In this document: one piece after another, positions 53,337 through 64,000 of the stretch | How positions within the stretch are numbered: position 1 is the first letter of the stretch | Layout of the letters: the number at the start of each line of letters is the position of its first letter | Assembly: GCA_037176725.1 (NCBI GenBank) | Contig: JAZBRS010000077.1 | Span: 1,240,001 to 1,304,000, forward strand | Source: Posidonia oceanica | Lineage: Eukaryota; Streptophyta; Magnoliopsida; Alismatales; Posidoniaceae | DNA: 64,000 nucleotides | Direction: 5' to 3' | Position numbers and translations under genes: made by a program | Notes under the pieces: model-generated | Seen by the model: the letters and a program-made list of their open reading frames with translations, nothing else | The model's database searches: none | What the model was told of the DNA's origin: nothing

Positions 53337-55124
53337 TCTCCTTTTCTTTCTTCATCTCCTCTTTCTTTTCTTTCTCTTTCTTTTAAATCAATTCAGCCCA
53401 GCCCACCAACATCTCCTCCTCCTTTATTTTCTTTTTTCTTCTTCTTCCAAAGCCCAAGCCCAAGCCCCCAACTTTTCTTCCTTCTCTTCTCCTTCTCTTC
53501 TTCTTCTTCTTCCTTTTTCTCTCTTTTTTCTCTCATTTTCCCCTCCTTCCAGGCCCAGCCCATCTTCTCCTTTTCTTTTCTCCTTTCTTTTTTCTTTTCT
53601 TCCACCCTTCCACTAGGCCAGACCTATTTCCTTTATTTTCTTTTCTTCTCCTTTTTTAGCCACCAGCTCGGCCCACTCCACCTTTTTTCTTTTTTTCTTC
53701 TTTTCCTCCTCAGCCCATGGCCTCCTTCTTCTTTCCCTTTTCTTTTTTCCCACAGCCTGCCCGACACACTCTTCCTCTTCCTTCCCTCCTCTTTCAAATC
53801 CTAGCCAACACTCAACCCCTCTGCACTCACCACCCCTCACACCAACTCCCAGCAGCCCACTCAACCGATTGCCCCCACACCATTGTCCGGTGGTGGCCAC
53901 CTCACAAAACCACCTTTTACCGACCTACCCACTCCCTACAACCCACCTGCCAGCCACCCTCAGCACCTACGCACACCATCCCCATTCGAGTGGCAAGCTC
54001 AGAGCAAAACCAATCCCTTCTCATCCCTACCAGAGGTGGAAGAAGAAGAATTCAAAAAGAATCACAGCACAGAACCCATTTGCTCCCACACAGCACAGTA
54101 ACTTCCCTTCTTCCTCCGAGCACGCATAGCCATCCCAGACCCCCTCACAACCAACCATCCTCTCCCTCAGCCCTCCACGAATCACCAGAGTGATCCCAAG
54201 ACACCCAGAGAGCCACGCAGCAGAAGAGAGCCAAAAAATCACTGTGAGGACCCAAAACTCCGAATCCTAGTTTCGCACGGCCAAACGGTATTCTGGATAG
54301 CTCCGGACCTTCCTCGCGACACCAGGAACTTCCTCAGATCACGCCACGCCACCGAGGATGCCCGCAGCACTGCCACGAGCTCCACCTGCACTATCGAACC
54401 CACCTGAGGTCGGCAGCACGCGCCGGCTATCGTCATAGGTAACAGAAGCTATATTTAAGTTCCTTGCATGCTTCTCGTGCTTCCTAGGCAATTAAAAATA
54501 GATTTAGAGCCCTGTAGCCCATTTTCGCCTATGCCGCTACAGTCGTCTTCCCTGACGAGCTCTGTTTGCCGCCGTCGCACGCCAAGTGCTCCGGACCTCT
54601 GCCGTTCCTCTAGAACCTCCCCCGAGCTTCGCCAGAGAACCAGAGGCCTGCTCTAGCCCCTCGTGACCACCGTCGAGGCCTCCTGCACCCGCTCTGCCTC
54701 TGTGATCGCCGGACATCTACGCCGACGTCGACAGAGCGCCCCAGCCTCCACCGCTCCTCCGGATTGCTCTTCGAGCATCGCCAGACCACCAGGAACGTGG
54801 CCCAGCACCGTCCGAGCTCCACCGTTGCCTCTAGTTCTAGCTCCGCCTGCAGCAACCTTCTACAGAACTCCGGCGAGGCCAGCAGAGTAGCCTAGCCACC
54901 GTAATGCACCGCTGAAGCCACCGGCACCTCCAGGGAGGTCCCCTCCAGCTTCCAGAAGCCCCAGCTCGACCAGGGACCCGCCAGCGCCACCGCGATAGCT
55001 CCTTCTTCCTCGGCGAGGATACTGCAGTGTCGAGCAACACTGTAGCACTGTAGCAAGCTAATGTTTTAATTTCATTTTGATTCATTGCATTGAATTAAAT
55101 TACTGCAAGTTATTTTATTTACTT

Positions 55125-56210
55125 TCGGGTCCAGCTTTCAATTGAAATCATTTAATTTTTGCTTTTAACCTTACTACATTACAGTTTGGTCCATCGTTTT
55201 AATTTAATTGCATACAGGTCTTTCATGCATTCATTTAAATCACTTAAATGTTGTTTTAAATCATGCATTGCATTTCAGCCCTTAGTTTTATTTTATTTGC
55301 AAGTCAGTCCTGTGTCAGTTGAAATTTCATTTAATTCTGCATTTAAACTTTATTGCATTGCATTTAAATACTGTATTTTAGTTTATTTGCATCATAGTCC
55401 TTAATTTGGTTACAGCATTTCATTTAATCTGCTTTTTACCTTATTATATTGCATTTTCATCCTGTCTTTTATTTTATTTGCACATCAGTCCTATTCTATT
55501 GTAGATTTCATTTAAATCATGTTTTAAAATTATATTGCATTGTAGTAAAACCCAAAAATATGTTTTAATTGCATGTTAGTCCAATCAGTTGTGAATCAGT
55601 CATTTAATTTTGCATTTTACCTTATTGCATTGCATAAAAGCCCAAAAAAATGTTGTAATTGCCTTTAAGTGCATCTGTAGTTTATCATTCATTTAATTCT
55701 GCATTTTAACCTTATTGCATTGCATAAAAGTCTAGAATCATGTTTTAATTGCAAATCAGTCCTCAAAGCATTCATCCATGTCATTTAAATCTGATTTTTT
55801 ATCTTATTGCATTGCAGAAAAACCTAGAAAAATGTTGTAATTGCATTTAAGTCCATATGCTGTTAATCAGTTATTTGATTTCTGTTTAAACCTTATTGCA
55901 TTGCAGAAAAACCCAGAAACTTGTGTTAATTGCATATCAGTCCATATTGCTTTGAATCATTCATTTAAATCATGTTCTAAACTATATTGCATTGCTGTTT
56001 AGTCGAATAACTTGTTTTTATTGCATTTAGGTCCAATTTGCATTCATACATCATTTAAGTTGCATTTTTGAACCATATTACATTGCTTAAATGTTCTCCC
56101 TATTTCTAAAATTGCATATAGGTCCTTATGCCTAATTTCATCATGCTTGTATCTTGCTTTGCATTAAAACCCAACAATTAGGTCTAATCGCATGTTAGTC
56201 CTAAAATCCA
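55125..56210 (+). repeat. Degenerate ~90-bp tandem array in LTR F
   Basis: AGTCC-like words recur near 55216, 55306, 55396, 55486, 55576, 55667, 55757, 55850, 55940, 56029, 56121 and 56201. Steps are mostly 90-93 bp and the last is 80. The units differ from those of B, but the period is the same. Confidence 0.7.
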
Positions 56211-56301
56211 ACTATTGTGTGCTTGCATGTATCTTTCGCTTTGCATTCTAAACCCTGCATGTTTTTCAAATTGCATGTAGGTCATTTTATTGCTTTATTG
56301 C

Positions 56302-56729
56302 TGTAGTAATCCTGAATTCTAATCGTCCATGCACGATGCCAAAGCTTGCGTGCACGGATCAAAATAGGCTCACTATATGCGGCAGGATCTGAGGGAAGAA
56401 ACTTGACTCGAAAATGCTGGCAAAAAGAAAAGAAAAGAAATGATAAGACAAAATTGGAGTCGCCACCAGGTCTATTGAATTGGGAGACAGGGAAAACCGA
56501 GGGTAAAGCATGAAAAGACATGCAAAACTAGATGTGAAGAGGGGGCAAAGGGATGCAATGCTAAGCTATGCTATGACTCATGCCTAGGATAAAGGAAAGG
56601 TCGATGTGAGCCAAGAGAAAGGGTAAGGACTCCTGTTACGCACGGGGAAGGTGTTAGGCACCCCCGATACGTTTGAGAGTCGGTCTTTCTTAGGCAATCT
56701 CGCGCTAATGCAGGGAAATGCTAGCCTAA
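56302..56729 (-). repeat. 3' LTR of element G, part 1 (its 3' end)
   Basis: It contains the conserved box at 56598-56695 and GGAGTCGCCA (the PBS-like word, inverted) at 56456-56465. It stops at the CCTAA duplication. Confidence 0.82.
56725..56729. repeat. Target-site duplication of solo LTR H, left copy (CCTAA)
   Basis: It is repeated at 60086-60090. The uninterrupted site CCTAATGCC can be read inside H itself near 57171-57179. Confidence 0.88.
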
Positions 56730-59700
56730 TGTAGTAATCCTGAATTCTAATCGTTCATGCACATTACCAAAGCTTGTGTGCACCGATCAAAATAGGCTTA
56801 CTATATGCGGCTGGATCCAAGGAAGAACTCGACTCAGAAACACTGGCAAAAGAAAAGAGAAGAAATGATAAGACAATTCGGAGTCGCCATCGAGTCTATT
56901 GAATTGGAAGACAAGGAAAACCAGGAGGTAAAGCATGAAAAGACATGCTGAACCGAATGCAAGGAGGGGCAAAGAGATGCAAGGATAAGCTAAGATATGC
57001 TATGCTATTATGCTATGCTATGACTCAGGCCTAGGATAAAGGAAAAGGTCGATGCGAGCCAAGAGAAAGGGCAAGGACTTCTATTACGCATGGGGAAGGT
57101 GTTAGGCACCCCGATACGTCCGAGAATCAGTCTTTCTTAGGCAATCTCGCGCTATGCAGGGAATTGCTAGCCTAATGCCTAAATGCCTTAAATGCTTACC
57201 TATTATGCAAGGGAAATAAACGTGCTATCTAAGTGCTCAGCCACGCTGCTAGTGTTCCGAACTGGGCGAACCCTGGTTCATGAGAACTCCTAAGCAGTAA
57301 GCATCATGGCCCTAGATGCAGATGCAAGCGAGAAAGCAAAACTGCGGGAAAACCAAGCAATGCAGGCGACATGCAAGCGATAAAGCAAAACAGGCACAGA
57401 AAACGGTGCGAAAAATGCAAGAAATACTGCAAAGCACGCAAAACGATGCAAAAGGCAGAAAGCAATGCAAAAGGGTGCGGAAAACCATGCAAAGGAGCGA
57501 GAAAGCGATGCAAACATAGAAAACAAGGTAAAGTATGCAAAACAAGGCAAAGCGGGGTGCGAAATCAAAACAAAGGGGTGGGTAACATGCATTGGGGTTG
57601 CAGCAAACCAAAGAAGCGATAAAATGCCAGAAAAGGCGAGCGAAACAAAATCTGCATTTTAAAACAGCTGTTAGCCATCTGCAAGCATTGGATGCTTGTA
57701 ACACCAGCGTCCAACATTGGACGCTGGGAGAGCCCGCGTCCAACACCCACTGCAGACAGACAGCATGCACATTTTGAAAAACCATGCATTCTAACTATAT
57801 GGATGCAATACAGATGCAAATATGCAACTAAATGGGTGCTAGACATGCAGATCTAACCTAACAGAAGATCAGAGGAAGAAGCAGAACAAGGGACATGCCA
57901 GAATCAAGGATTCAAACATGCAGGTTGTTGGACGCCTGTAGGCTGGGCGTCCAACGTTAGACGCTAGAGAGGCTGGCGTCCAACAAGAACAGAAGGCAGA
58001 GGGGAGAAAAGATGCATACAAGTGATAGAGGAGAGTTGGGATCATGCATTTGGGTCACTAGGGTTGAGCATGGAGCAAGCAAGCAAGCAAGGGATGCATA
58101 AAATAATCAATCAAACCTTACCTGTGCTAAGTGCCAGGCCAGAGGCACAACCAGGGTGTTGTACGCGAGCTAGGCCGGTGTCCAACGTTGGACGCCAGCA
58201 CCAGCAGCGTACAACGCTCTGGGAGGCACAACACACAAAAAGCATGCATAAAATAGCAAAATAACTTAATGGAAGCTTAAGAATAGTTGCTAAATAGGCT
58301 AAGCATGCATAAGAACACAGGAAGCAAGTAAATGAGCAAGATCAAAGAGGTATGCAAGCATTAAACAATCAAGAGATGAGCTAGGGTGTTGGACGCTAGA
58401 GCCAGCAGCATCCAATGTTGGACGCTGAAGGCTCTGCCGTCCAACGACCTAGGCATGCAAACTCACCTGTTCTAAAGGGGGAGCTCGGCTCTACCCCACC
58501 TATATGCATGCAATCATCTTAGAAGCATGTAAGAGACTAACAGGAGCACTCACAGCAGACATTTGCAAGCATTTAAGCTAAAGAAAGCAAAGGGAAGAAC
58601 ATGCATAAGAGAAGCAAGCTTTAACTTTGCAAAAAGGAGTAAACAACTTAGAATAAATCCTAGCAAACCTAAACATGGTTGCCGTAGGAGCCAGGCATTT
58701 CTAAGTAGGCATGGATCACAAAATAATACTCAAAATATGCATGGAGTAAGCATGGCAGCAAAGCAAAGCAAGCAGACACGTTGGACGCTAGGTGAACCAG
58801 CGTCCAACGTTGGACACGGCTCACCCTAGTGTCCAACGAAGGCGGAAGGCAGACTGATATCAGAGCATGAAATAGAACTCAAACAAGCATGGAACAAGTT
58901 AAAAACATGGTATAGCATCAGAGAGAATCAAAAGGAGGCAAATAGCATATGTTTGCAAGAAAGCATGCAAAGGAAAAGCATGGGAAGCTACTGAACAAGA
59001 GCAAAGCAGAGTAGAGCAAGAGGAGCCATTGGACGTTGGCATATACCGCATCCAACGTTGGACACACTAGGTGGTGTATCCAACACACTGAACTCCATTC
59101 CGGCCATGAATCATGGCCAAAAGGATTCAGAAAAATGCAAGGTTGCATGGGAACGTACACACTAGCATGCATGACCTACGAGGATAGAAATCTTACCTTG
59201 TCGCGGCCTGGAACGGCATGTTGGCTTCCCTTGCCGACGCTACGGAAGTGGACGACCAGCCGACTCCGGCGAGCTCGTGCGGGCTGCTGGAGGCACAAGA
59301 GAGGTTGGCTGAAGGTCCGGGATAAAGGTGGATACTTGGTTTCTCTCTAGAGGTGGAGAATTGCAGTGGAAACGGGTTGTGCTCCTCTGTGTGTGTTGAG
59401 GAAGATGGGTGGTTGGTGCTGGTTTTGTTTGAGGGATGCATGGGTTCTACTGCGAATTGCAGCGGCTTGGGCGGGAATTGCAGGCAAATGGCAGGTGCTC
59501 TGGGTGTGGGAAGGCCACGAGGATTGGCAGGAGGGGCATGGGCGTGTCAGTCAGCGGCAAGGAGGCCGATGACGGCTGACAGGGGTAGCAAACGGCAGTG
59601 AGGGCAAGGAGAGCGGGAAATCTGCTGAAATGGAGGAGAGATAGGTAGTAACTCAAGCTTGGAAGGTAGTGGATGGCGTGGAGTGGAGGAAGGGATGGGT

Positions 59701-60085
59701 AGTAAGTGTGGGGAGGCGGTGGATTGGACGGGCGGTGAGCAGAAAAGGGGCAGAGCAGTCGCTGCTGCAACCGAGCCGTTGGACGCCAGACCAGAGGACG
59801 TCCAACGTTGGACGCTGGAACAGGGCACGTCCAATGTTGGACACTGCCTATTTCAGCGTTCAATGAGCTCAGTTGGCAAAAGGCTGCAACAAGGCTTGGG
59901 CTTGGGCCAAAGAGGTGGAAAAAGGTGTAAAAAGGCTTGAGGTTTTGGCTTGGGATTTAGGTGAGGTTTTGAGCTAGGTTTTGGGTTTAGAAATGGGCTA
60001 GAAAAAAGGAGTGCCAATCCAGAGTCCGCACGAGCCTACAGGAGAAAACAACCAACTTTCAGGCTGTCAGAATGGGGTGTCTACA
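56730..60085 (-). mobile_element. Solo LTR H, same family as the G LTR
   Basis: A 3356-bp LTR runs from CTACA-side (60085) to TGTAGTAATCC (56730) with CCTAA on both sides and no internal region. This is the product expected from recombination between two LTRs. The hairpin arms are GAACT (57259-57263) / GGTTC (57275-57279), the conserved box is at 57046-57142, and the PBS-like word is at 56880-56889. ORFs in this segment look non-coding. Confidence 0.88.
57683..59870 (-). repeat. GTTGGACGC double-hairpin modules in H
   Basis: Seven modules lie at about 57683-57755, 57930-57990, 58158-58225, 58388-58445, 58780-58845, 59029-59090 and 59777-59865. The usual order is GTTGGACGC, loop, GCGTCCAAC, GTTGGACGC, loop, GCGTCCAAC, so the middle forms an 18-bp palindrome. 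The last module has an extra unit. Arms carry scattered mutations, for example GCATCCAAT or GTGTCCAAC. Confidence 0.85.
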
Positions 60086-60090
60086 CCTAA
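60086..60090. repeat. Target-site duplication of solo LTR H, right copy (CCTAA)
   Basis: It exactly matches 56725-56729, after the LTR end CTACA. Confidence 0.88.
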
Positions 60091-62932
60091 TGCCTAAATG
60101 CAATGAATGCCTACCTGCTATGCATGAGGAAATAAACATGCTATCTATGTGCTCAGCAACGCTGCTAGTGTTCCGAACTGGGCGGACCCTGGTTCGTGAG
60201 AACTCCTAAGCAGTAAGCATCATAGCCCTAAATGCAGATGTAGGCGATAAAGCAAAACTGCGGGAAAAACCAAGCAATGCAAACGACATGCAAGCAATAA
60301 AGCAAAGCAGGTGCGGAAAACGAGACAAAAAGCACGAAAAACGATGCAAGGCACAGAAAACGATGCAGGGCACGGAAAACAATGCAGGAGTGCGGAAATC
60401 GATGCAAAAACGAGGTGCAAAATCAAAACAGGGGTTGGGCAACATGCATGGCGGTGGCAGCAGGCATAAGAAGCAATAAAACGCGGAAAACGACGAAGAA
60501 AGCAAAATCAGCACTTTGAAATTAAGTCAAGCCAACAGCAAGCGTTGGACGCTGGCAACAGCGGCGTCCAACATTGGACGCTGCCATTGCTGGCGTCCAA
60601 CAACTGCTGGAGGCAGACAGCATGCAGCATTTTAGAAAACGATGCATTCTAACTATATGGATGTAGTACAGATGCAGAAATGCAACTAAATGGGTGCAAG
60701 ACATGCAAGACTAACCTGGCAGAAGATCAGAAGAGGAATCAGAGCAAGGGGCAAGCCAGGATCAAGGATCAAAGCGAGCAGGATGTTGGACGCCCATAAG
60801 CATGGCGTCCAACGTTAGACGCCAGAGCAACAGGCGTCTAACACAGGCCAGAAGACAGCAAGACAAAAAGCATACAAAAGAAAGATAAAAAATGGGAACA
60901 TGCATTAGGGTTACTGGAGACAAGCATAAGGCAAACATGCAAGCATGGGATCACTCAAAAAAGCCAAAACTTACCAACTACAGCATGTGCCAGGCCAGAG
61001 GCACAACTAGAACATTGGACGCGAGCTGAAGCCGGCGTCCAATGTTGGACGCCTGCACCAGCAGCGTACAACACCCTGGGAGGCACAAACACACAAGAGA
61101 CTTGCATAAAAATAGCAAATAAACTGAAGAAGCTAAAGAACAATTGCTAAAGAAGCTAAGCATGCATGGAAACATAGGAGAGATGCAAGCAGATAGATAA
61201 GGGCTTCATGCAAGCTTTAAACAACAAAAAGAGGGACTGGGACGTTAGACGTTGGAGACAGCAGCGTCCAACGCTGGACGCTGAAGTCTCTGGCGTCCAA
61301 CGACAGCAGCATGTAGACCTACCTATGCTAAGGGGGAGCTCAGCTCTAAACCCGACCTATATGCATGCAAACCACTAAGACATGCCAGAGCAAGAAAGAA
61401 ACACCCACAGCAAGCATATAACTCATGGAAAGCAAGAAAGAGGAAAGCATGCATAAGAGTAAACAAGTAAAAGACTTATAGAAAAGCATGCCACTTAAGA
61501 AGAGGCTAACAATCCCAAGCATGGTTGCCATAGAGGCCAGATATCTCTAAGCAAGCATGGATCATGCATAAGCATCAAAAATAGGCATAGTGTAAGCATG
61601 GCAGCAAGTTATAGCTAACAGAGATGTTGGACGCTAGGTGAACCAGCGTCGAACGTTGGACATGGCTCACCTAGGCGTCCAACACAGGTAGGAAGCAAGC
61701 AGACTTAAATCTTGCAAAAAAGACTTAGGCATGGATCAAAGCATGGATACAGGCATGGCATAGCATCTGGAAAAGCATAAAGAAGGCATGCAGCACAAAC
61801 TTGCAGAAACAAGCTAACAATAGAGCATGGAAAGCATCAGAACAAAAGCTAAGGTAAGTAGGGTGTTGGACGTTGGCCTATGCCGCGTATAACGTTGGAC
61901 GCACCAGCTAGTGCGTCCAACACACTGAACTTCCTTTTGGCCACAAATCGCGGCCAAAAGGATTCAAAAAAATCAAGAAAGTGCATGGACACGAGCTACC
62001 TAGCATGCATGAACTTAGGAGACGGAAAGCCTACCTTTTGACGGCTTGGAACGGTGGTTCCACCATGGTCGCTGGTGCTGCAGATGTCGCGGTGGAGGCT
62101 ACTCCGGCGAGCTCGCACGGGCTGCTGGAAGCTCCAGAAGGGTCGGCGAAAGGTCGAGGACGGAGAGGGATGATCGCTCTAGGCTTTGGAGGTGGCAAAT
62201 TCTCTTTGGGCTTCGTGTGATGAGCACTGGAAGGGCACGAACTTGCAGTTTTGTTGCAAAGGGGCACGGGTTCTGTTGCTGGCAGTCAAGGTTTGTAGAG
62301 GAATTGGCAGGCTTGCAGGCGATGGCAGGAGCTCTTAAGTGTGGGGAAGCCACGAGGAATGTCAGGAGGGGGCATGGGAGTTGTCAGAGGGCCGGCGAAG
62401 TCGCGGCGGTGGCAGGTGCGGGCGGTGGAAGTCAGCAGGTGGCAGTGAGGGCGGGGAGAGTGGATTTGGTGCTGATATGGAGAAGATGGCTAGTAACTTG
62501 ACCTTGGAAGGTAGTGGATGGCATGGAGTGCGAGAAAGGACGGGTAGTAAGTGCGGGGAGGCAGTGGAGTGGACGGGCGGTGAGCCGAAGGGGGCAGAGC
62601 AGCTGCTGTTGTAACCGAGTCGTTGGACGCCGAAGCAGGAGGCGTCCAACGTTGGACGCTAGCACAGGGCGCGTCCAACGTTGGATGCTGCCTACACTAG
62701 CGTACAACATGCTCAGTTGGCAAAAGCTGCAAATGGGCTTGGGCTTGGGCTTAGAAAGGTTTTAAAAAAATTGCGAAAAGGCTTGGGTCAAGGCTTGGAG
62801 GTTCGGATAAGGTTTTAGGCTTGGTTTTGGGTTGGAAAATGGGTTGGAAAAAAAGGAGCGCCATTTCAGAGTCCACACGAGCCTGCAAGAGAAGACAACC
62901 AACTTCCAGGCTGTCAGAATGGGGTGTCTATA
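60091..62932 (-). repeat. 3' LTR of element G, part 2
   Basis: It continues with the same sequence that H carries after its own CCTAATGCC. Small hairpin arms are near 60175 and 60191. It ends at the PPT block. Minus-strand and plus-strand ORFs here are not preserved in H. Confidence 0.82.
60543..62709 (-). repeat. GTTGGACGC double-hairpin modules in the G LTR
   Basis: Seven modules lie at about 60543-60603, 60783-60843, 61013-61072, 61239-61302, 61624-61684, 61863-61923 and 62620-62709. They match H in number and order, including the three-unit last module. The clearest is 60543-60603: GTTGGACGC..GCGTCCAAC and ATTGGACGC..GCGTCCAAC. Confidence 0.85.
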
Positions 62933-63075
62933 GATGCCCCTCCTTGAGCGAGGTCAAGCGTAGCGAGACCGTTGCTCAGGGTAGACAAGACACCCTACTT
63001 GACGCCAGTAGGAGCGTAAAATTACTGTAGGCGCGAGTCATTCATCTGGTGGATGCACCGGAAAACACGACTCAG
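62933..63075 (-). promoter_or_regulatory. 3' terminal block and polypurine tract (element G)
   Basis: GATGCCCCTCCTTGAGC is the inverted purine tract. CCTTGAGC (62942-62949) pairs with GCTCAGGG (62974-62981), with one mismatch. GAGTCA-like arms follow (near 63036 and 63067). Confidence 0.7.
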
Positions 63076-63377
63076 AGCCACAATGCAGATGCAGATGCTG
63101 ATGCAATGCGTGCTAATGTAGATGCAATGCATGCTGATGCTGCTATTTACCATGCAATGCTGTTAGTAAAAGAATGCGATGCTGATGCAGAAGGGATGCA
63201 AAGAAAGCTGCAATGCAATGCGTGGGTTTGGGGATTAGTCCAAGCTCACAAAAGGGACGCCAGACAAGACTGACAGGCTTGGCATTCGAGCATTTTGGGC
63301 TACTAGCCCAATAAGCAAGAGGGGGGAGACAATTGGATGGCTGTCGACTGAGCAGTTAGGGCTACCAGCCCGCAGGG
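63076..63377 (-). other. GCAT/GATGC-rich part and GGGCTG modules (element G)
   Basis: A short GATGCAGATGC low-complexity stretch (63080-63230) is followed by two inverted hairpin modules near 63290-63315 and 63325-63375. No gene is seen. Confidence 0.5.
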
Positions 63378-64000
63378 GAAATAGAAGCAGCTTGTCCTCG
63401 CCTAAGGAAGCAAGCAAGAAAGAGAAAGGGGAAAGGCAAGCGTGGGCATCGTCCACACGGAGCGAGGCCACGCAAGAGCTGATCCTCGCACGAGGATACA
63501 GGGCAGGACTCTGAGCAAATAGGGTTCGAGAAGAGCTTGTCCTTGCCTGAGGAAGCAAGCAAGAAAAGAAAGGGGGCAGGCAAACGTGGGCATCGTCCGC
63601 ACGGAGCGAGGCCACGCAAGGGCTGATCCTCGCACGAGGATACAGGGCAGGACTCTGAGCAAACAGGGTTCGAGAAGAGCTTGTCCTCATCCGAGGAAGC
63701 AAGCAAGAAAAGAAAGGGGGCAGGCAAACTTGGGCATCGTCCGCACGAAGCGAGGCCACGCAAGGGCTGATCCTCGCATGAGGTTACAGGGCAAGACTCC
63801 GAGCAAACGGGGTCCGAGAAGAGCTTGTCCTCACCTGAGGAAGCAAGCAAGAAAAGAAAAGGGGCAGGCAAATGTGGGCATCATCCACACGGAGCAAAGC
63901 CACGCAAGGGCTGATCCTCGCATGAGGATACAGGGCAAGACTCCAAGTATATGGGGTCCGAGAAGAGCTTGTCCTCGCTCGGGGAAGCAAGCAGGGTCTC
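63378..64000 (-). repeat. 144-bp tandem array, at least 4.3 copies, running off the window
   Basis: GAGAAGAGCTTGTCC recurs at 63528, 63672, 63816 and 63960, exactly 144 bp apart. Units are well conserved. The 48-codon period leaves minus-strand frames open (63871-63362 and others), rich in Cys, Leu and Ser, which I regard as non-coding. Confidence 0.9.

Larger units (their letters stand above)
52994..56301 (+). repeat. LTR F: 5' portion of a plus-strand LTR
   Basis: It starts TGTTGACACCCC inside the gag of C and has the same plan as the B LTR: AAACCCTA boxes (53136-53260), a pyrimidine-rich part, a GC-rich block (54240-55050) and a 90-bp array. Element G breaks it off at 56302 before the conserved box, so its end lies outside the window or is lost. 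Lys/Glu-rich minus-strand ORFs at 53393-53900 are products of the C/T-rich sequence. Confidence 0.75.
56302..64000 (-). mobile_element. Element G: minus-strand element, 3' LTR and start of internal region
   Basis: The 3' LTR (56302-62932 without the H insert, about 3270 bp) is followed to the right by the PPT block and a 144-bp array, so the body of the element continues beyond the window. It is inserted in LTR F. The left LTR end reads TGTAGTAATCC (plus strand). The right end reads GTCTATA, where CTACA would be expected, a likely point mutation. Confidence 0.8.

Noticed and set aside
53393..53900. Lys/Glu-rich minus-strand ORFs
   Set aside because: They are the translation of pyrimidine-rich low-complexity sequence in LTR F.
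57683..62709. CRISPR-like regularly spaced palindromic repeats
   Set aside because: Spacing is irregular (about 200-900 bp), the repeats are paired hairpins inside LTRs, and the DNA is of plant type.
63235..63871. Cys-rich repeated minus-strand frames at the right edge
   Set aside because: They are created by the 144-bp period and overlap in several frames.
1..64000. tRNA, rRNA, or other non-element genes
   Set aside because: I read both strands for familiar tRNA and rRNA stretches and for conserved host proteins and found none. Weak or short cases could have been missed without a search.

Overview
This window looks like intergenic DNA from a land plant with a large, repeat-rich genome, most likely a seed plant; the species cannot be named from it. 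No host gene, tRNA or rRNA was recognised. Nearly all classifiable sequence is Ty3/gypsy LTR retrotransposon of the Tat/Ogre type. The grounds are a pol with two RNase H domains and a G-patch-like stretch after the protease, a gag with a C-x2-H-x4-H-x4-C knuckle, very long LTRs (2.5-3.4 kb), a PBS beginning TGGCGACTCC, an antisense DUF7745-like ORF, and tandem arrays between the coding part and the 3' LTR.

Layout, left to right. 1-9993: minus-strand element P. Its decayed pol runs protease, G-patch-like region, RT, RNase H, second RNase H, integrase from about 9474 down to 3890, and an antisense plus-strand DUF7745-like ORF with a recognisable 77-bp intron lies beyond it. 9994-14362: the 3' internal remnant of plus-strand element E, holding a 52-bp and a 63-bp array. 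14363-44374: the 3' LTR of E, split by element A (14674-42249, TSD CATAG). The 5' LTR of A is itself split by element B (15742-31095, TSD GCTAG, two 3406-bp LTRs). A and B each carry gag but no pol. 44375-44904: unclassified. 44905-45446: an RNase H fragment, Q. 45447-52993: minus-strand element C (3' LTR, internal region, gag). 52994-56301: the beginning of a plus-strand LTR, F. 56302-64000: minus-strand element G, whose 3' LTR is split by a solo LTR, H (56730-60085, TSD CCTAA).

How the parts relate. A, B and C share one plan: leader (seen in A and B), gag, a GT splice-donor-like site just after the gag stop, about 1 kb of conserved non-coding sequence, tandem arrays, small hairpin modules, then a hairpin beside the polypurine tract. 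A and B would need enzymes from a relative such as P. The sequence therefore records at least four layers of insertion.

The most unusual signals are structural. LTRs of E, C, G and H carry repeated double hairpins, with stem GTTGGACGC/GCGTCCAAC in G and H but GTAAGACGC/GCGTCTTAC in C and E. The 3' internal regions carry a roughly 50-nt module whose second stem changes sequence from copy to copy but usually stays paired. An LTR hairpin shows a paired change between the two LTRs of A. The LTRs of B are identical over about 1.57 kb and differ by several percent next to it. All alignments were made by eye and none was computed.
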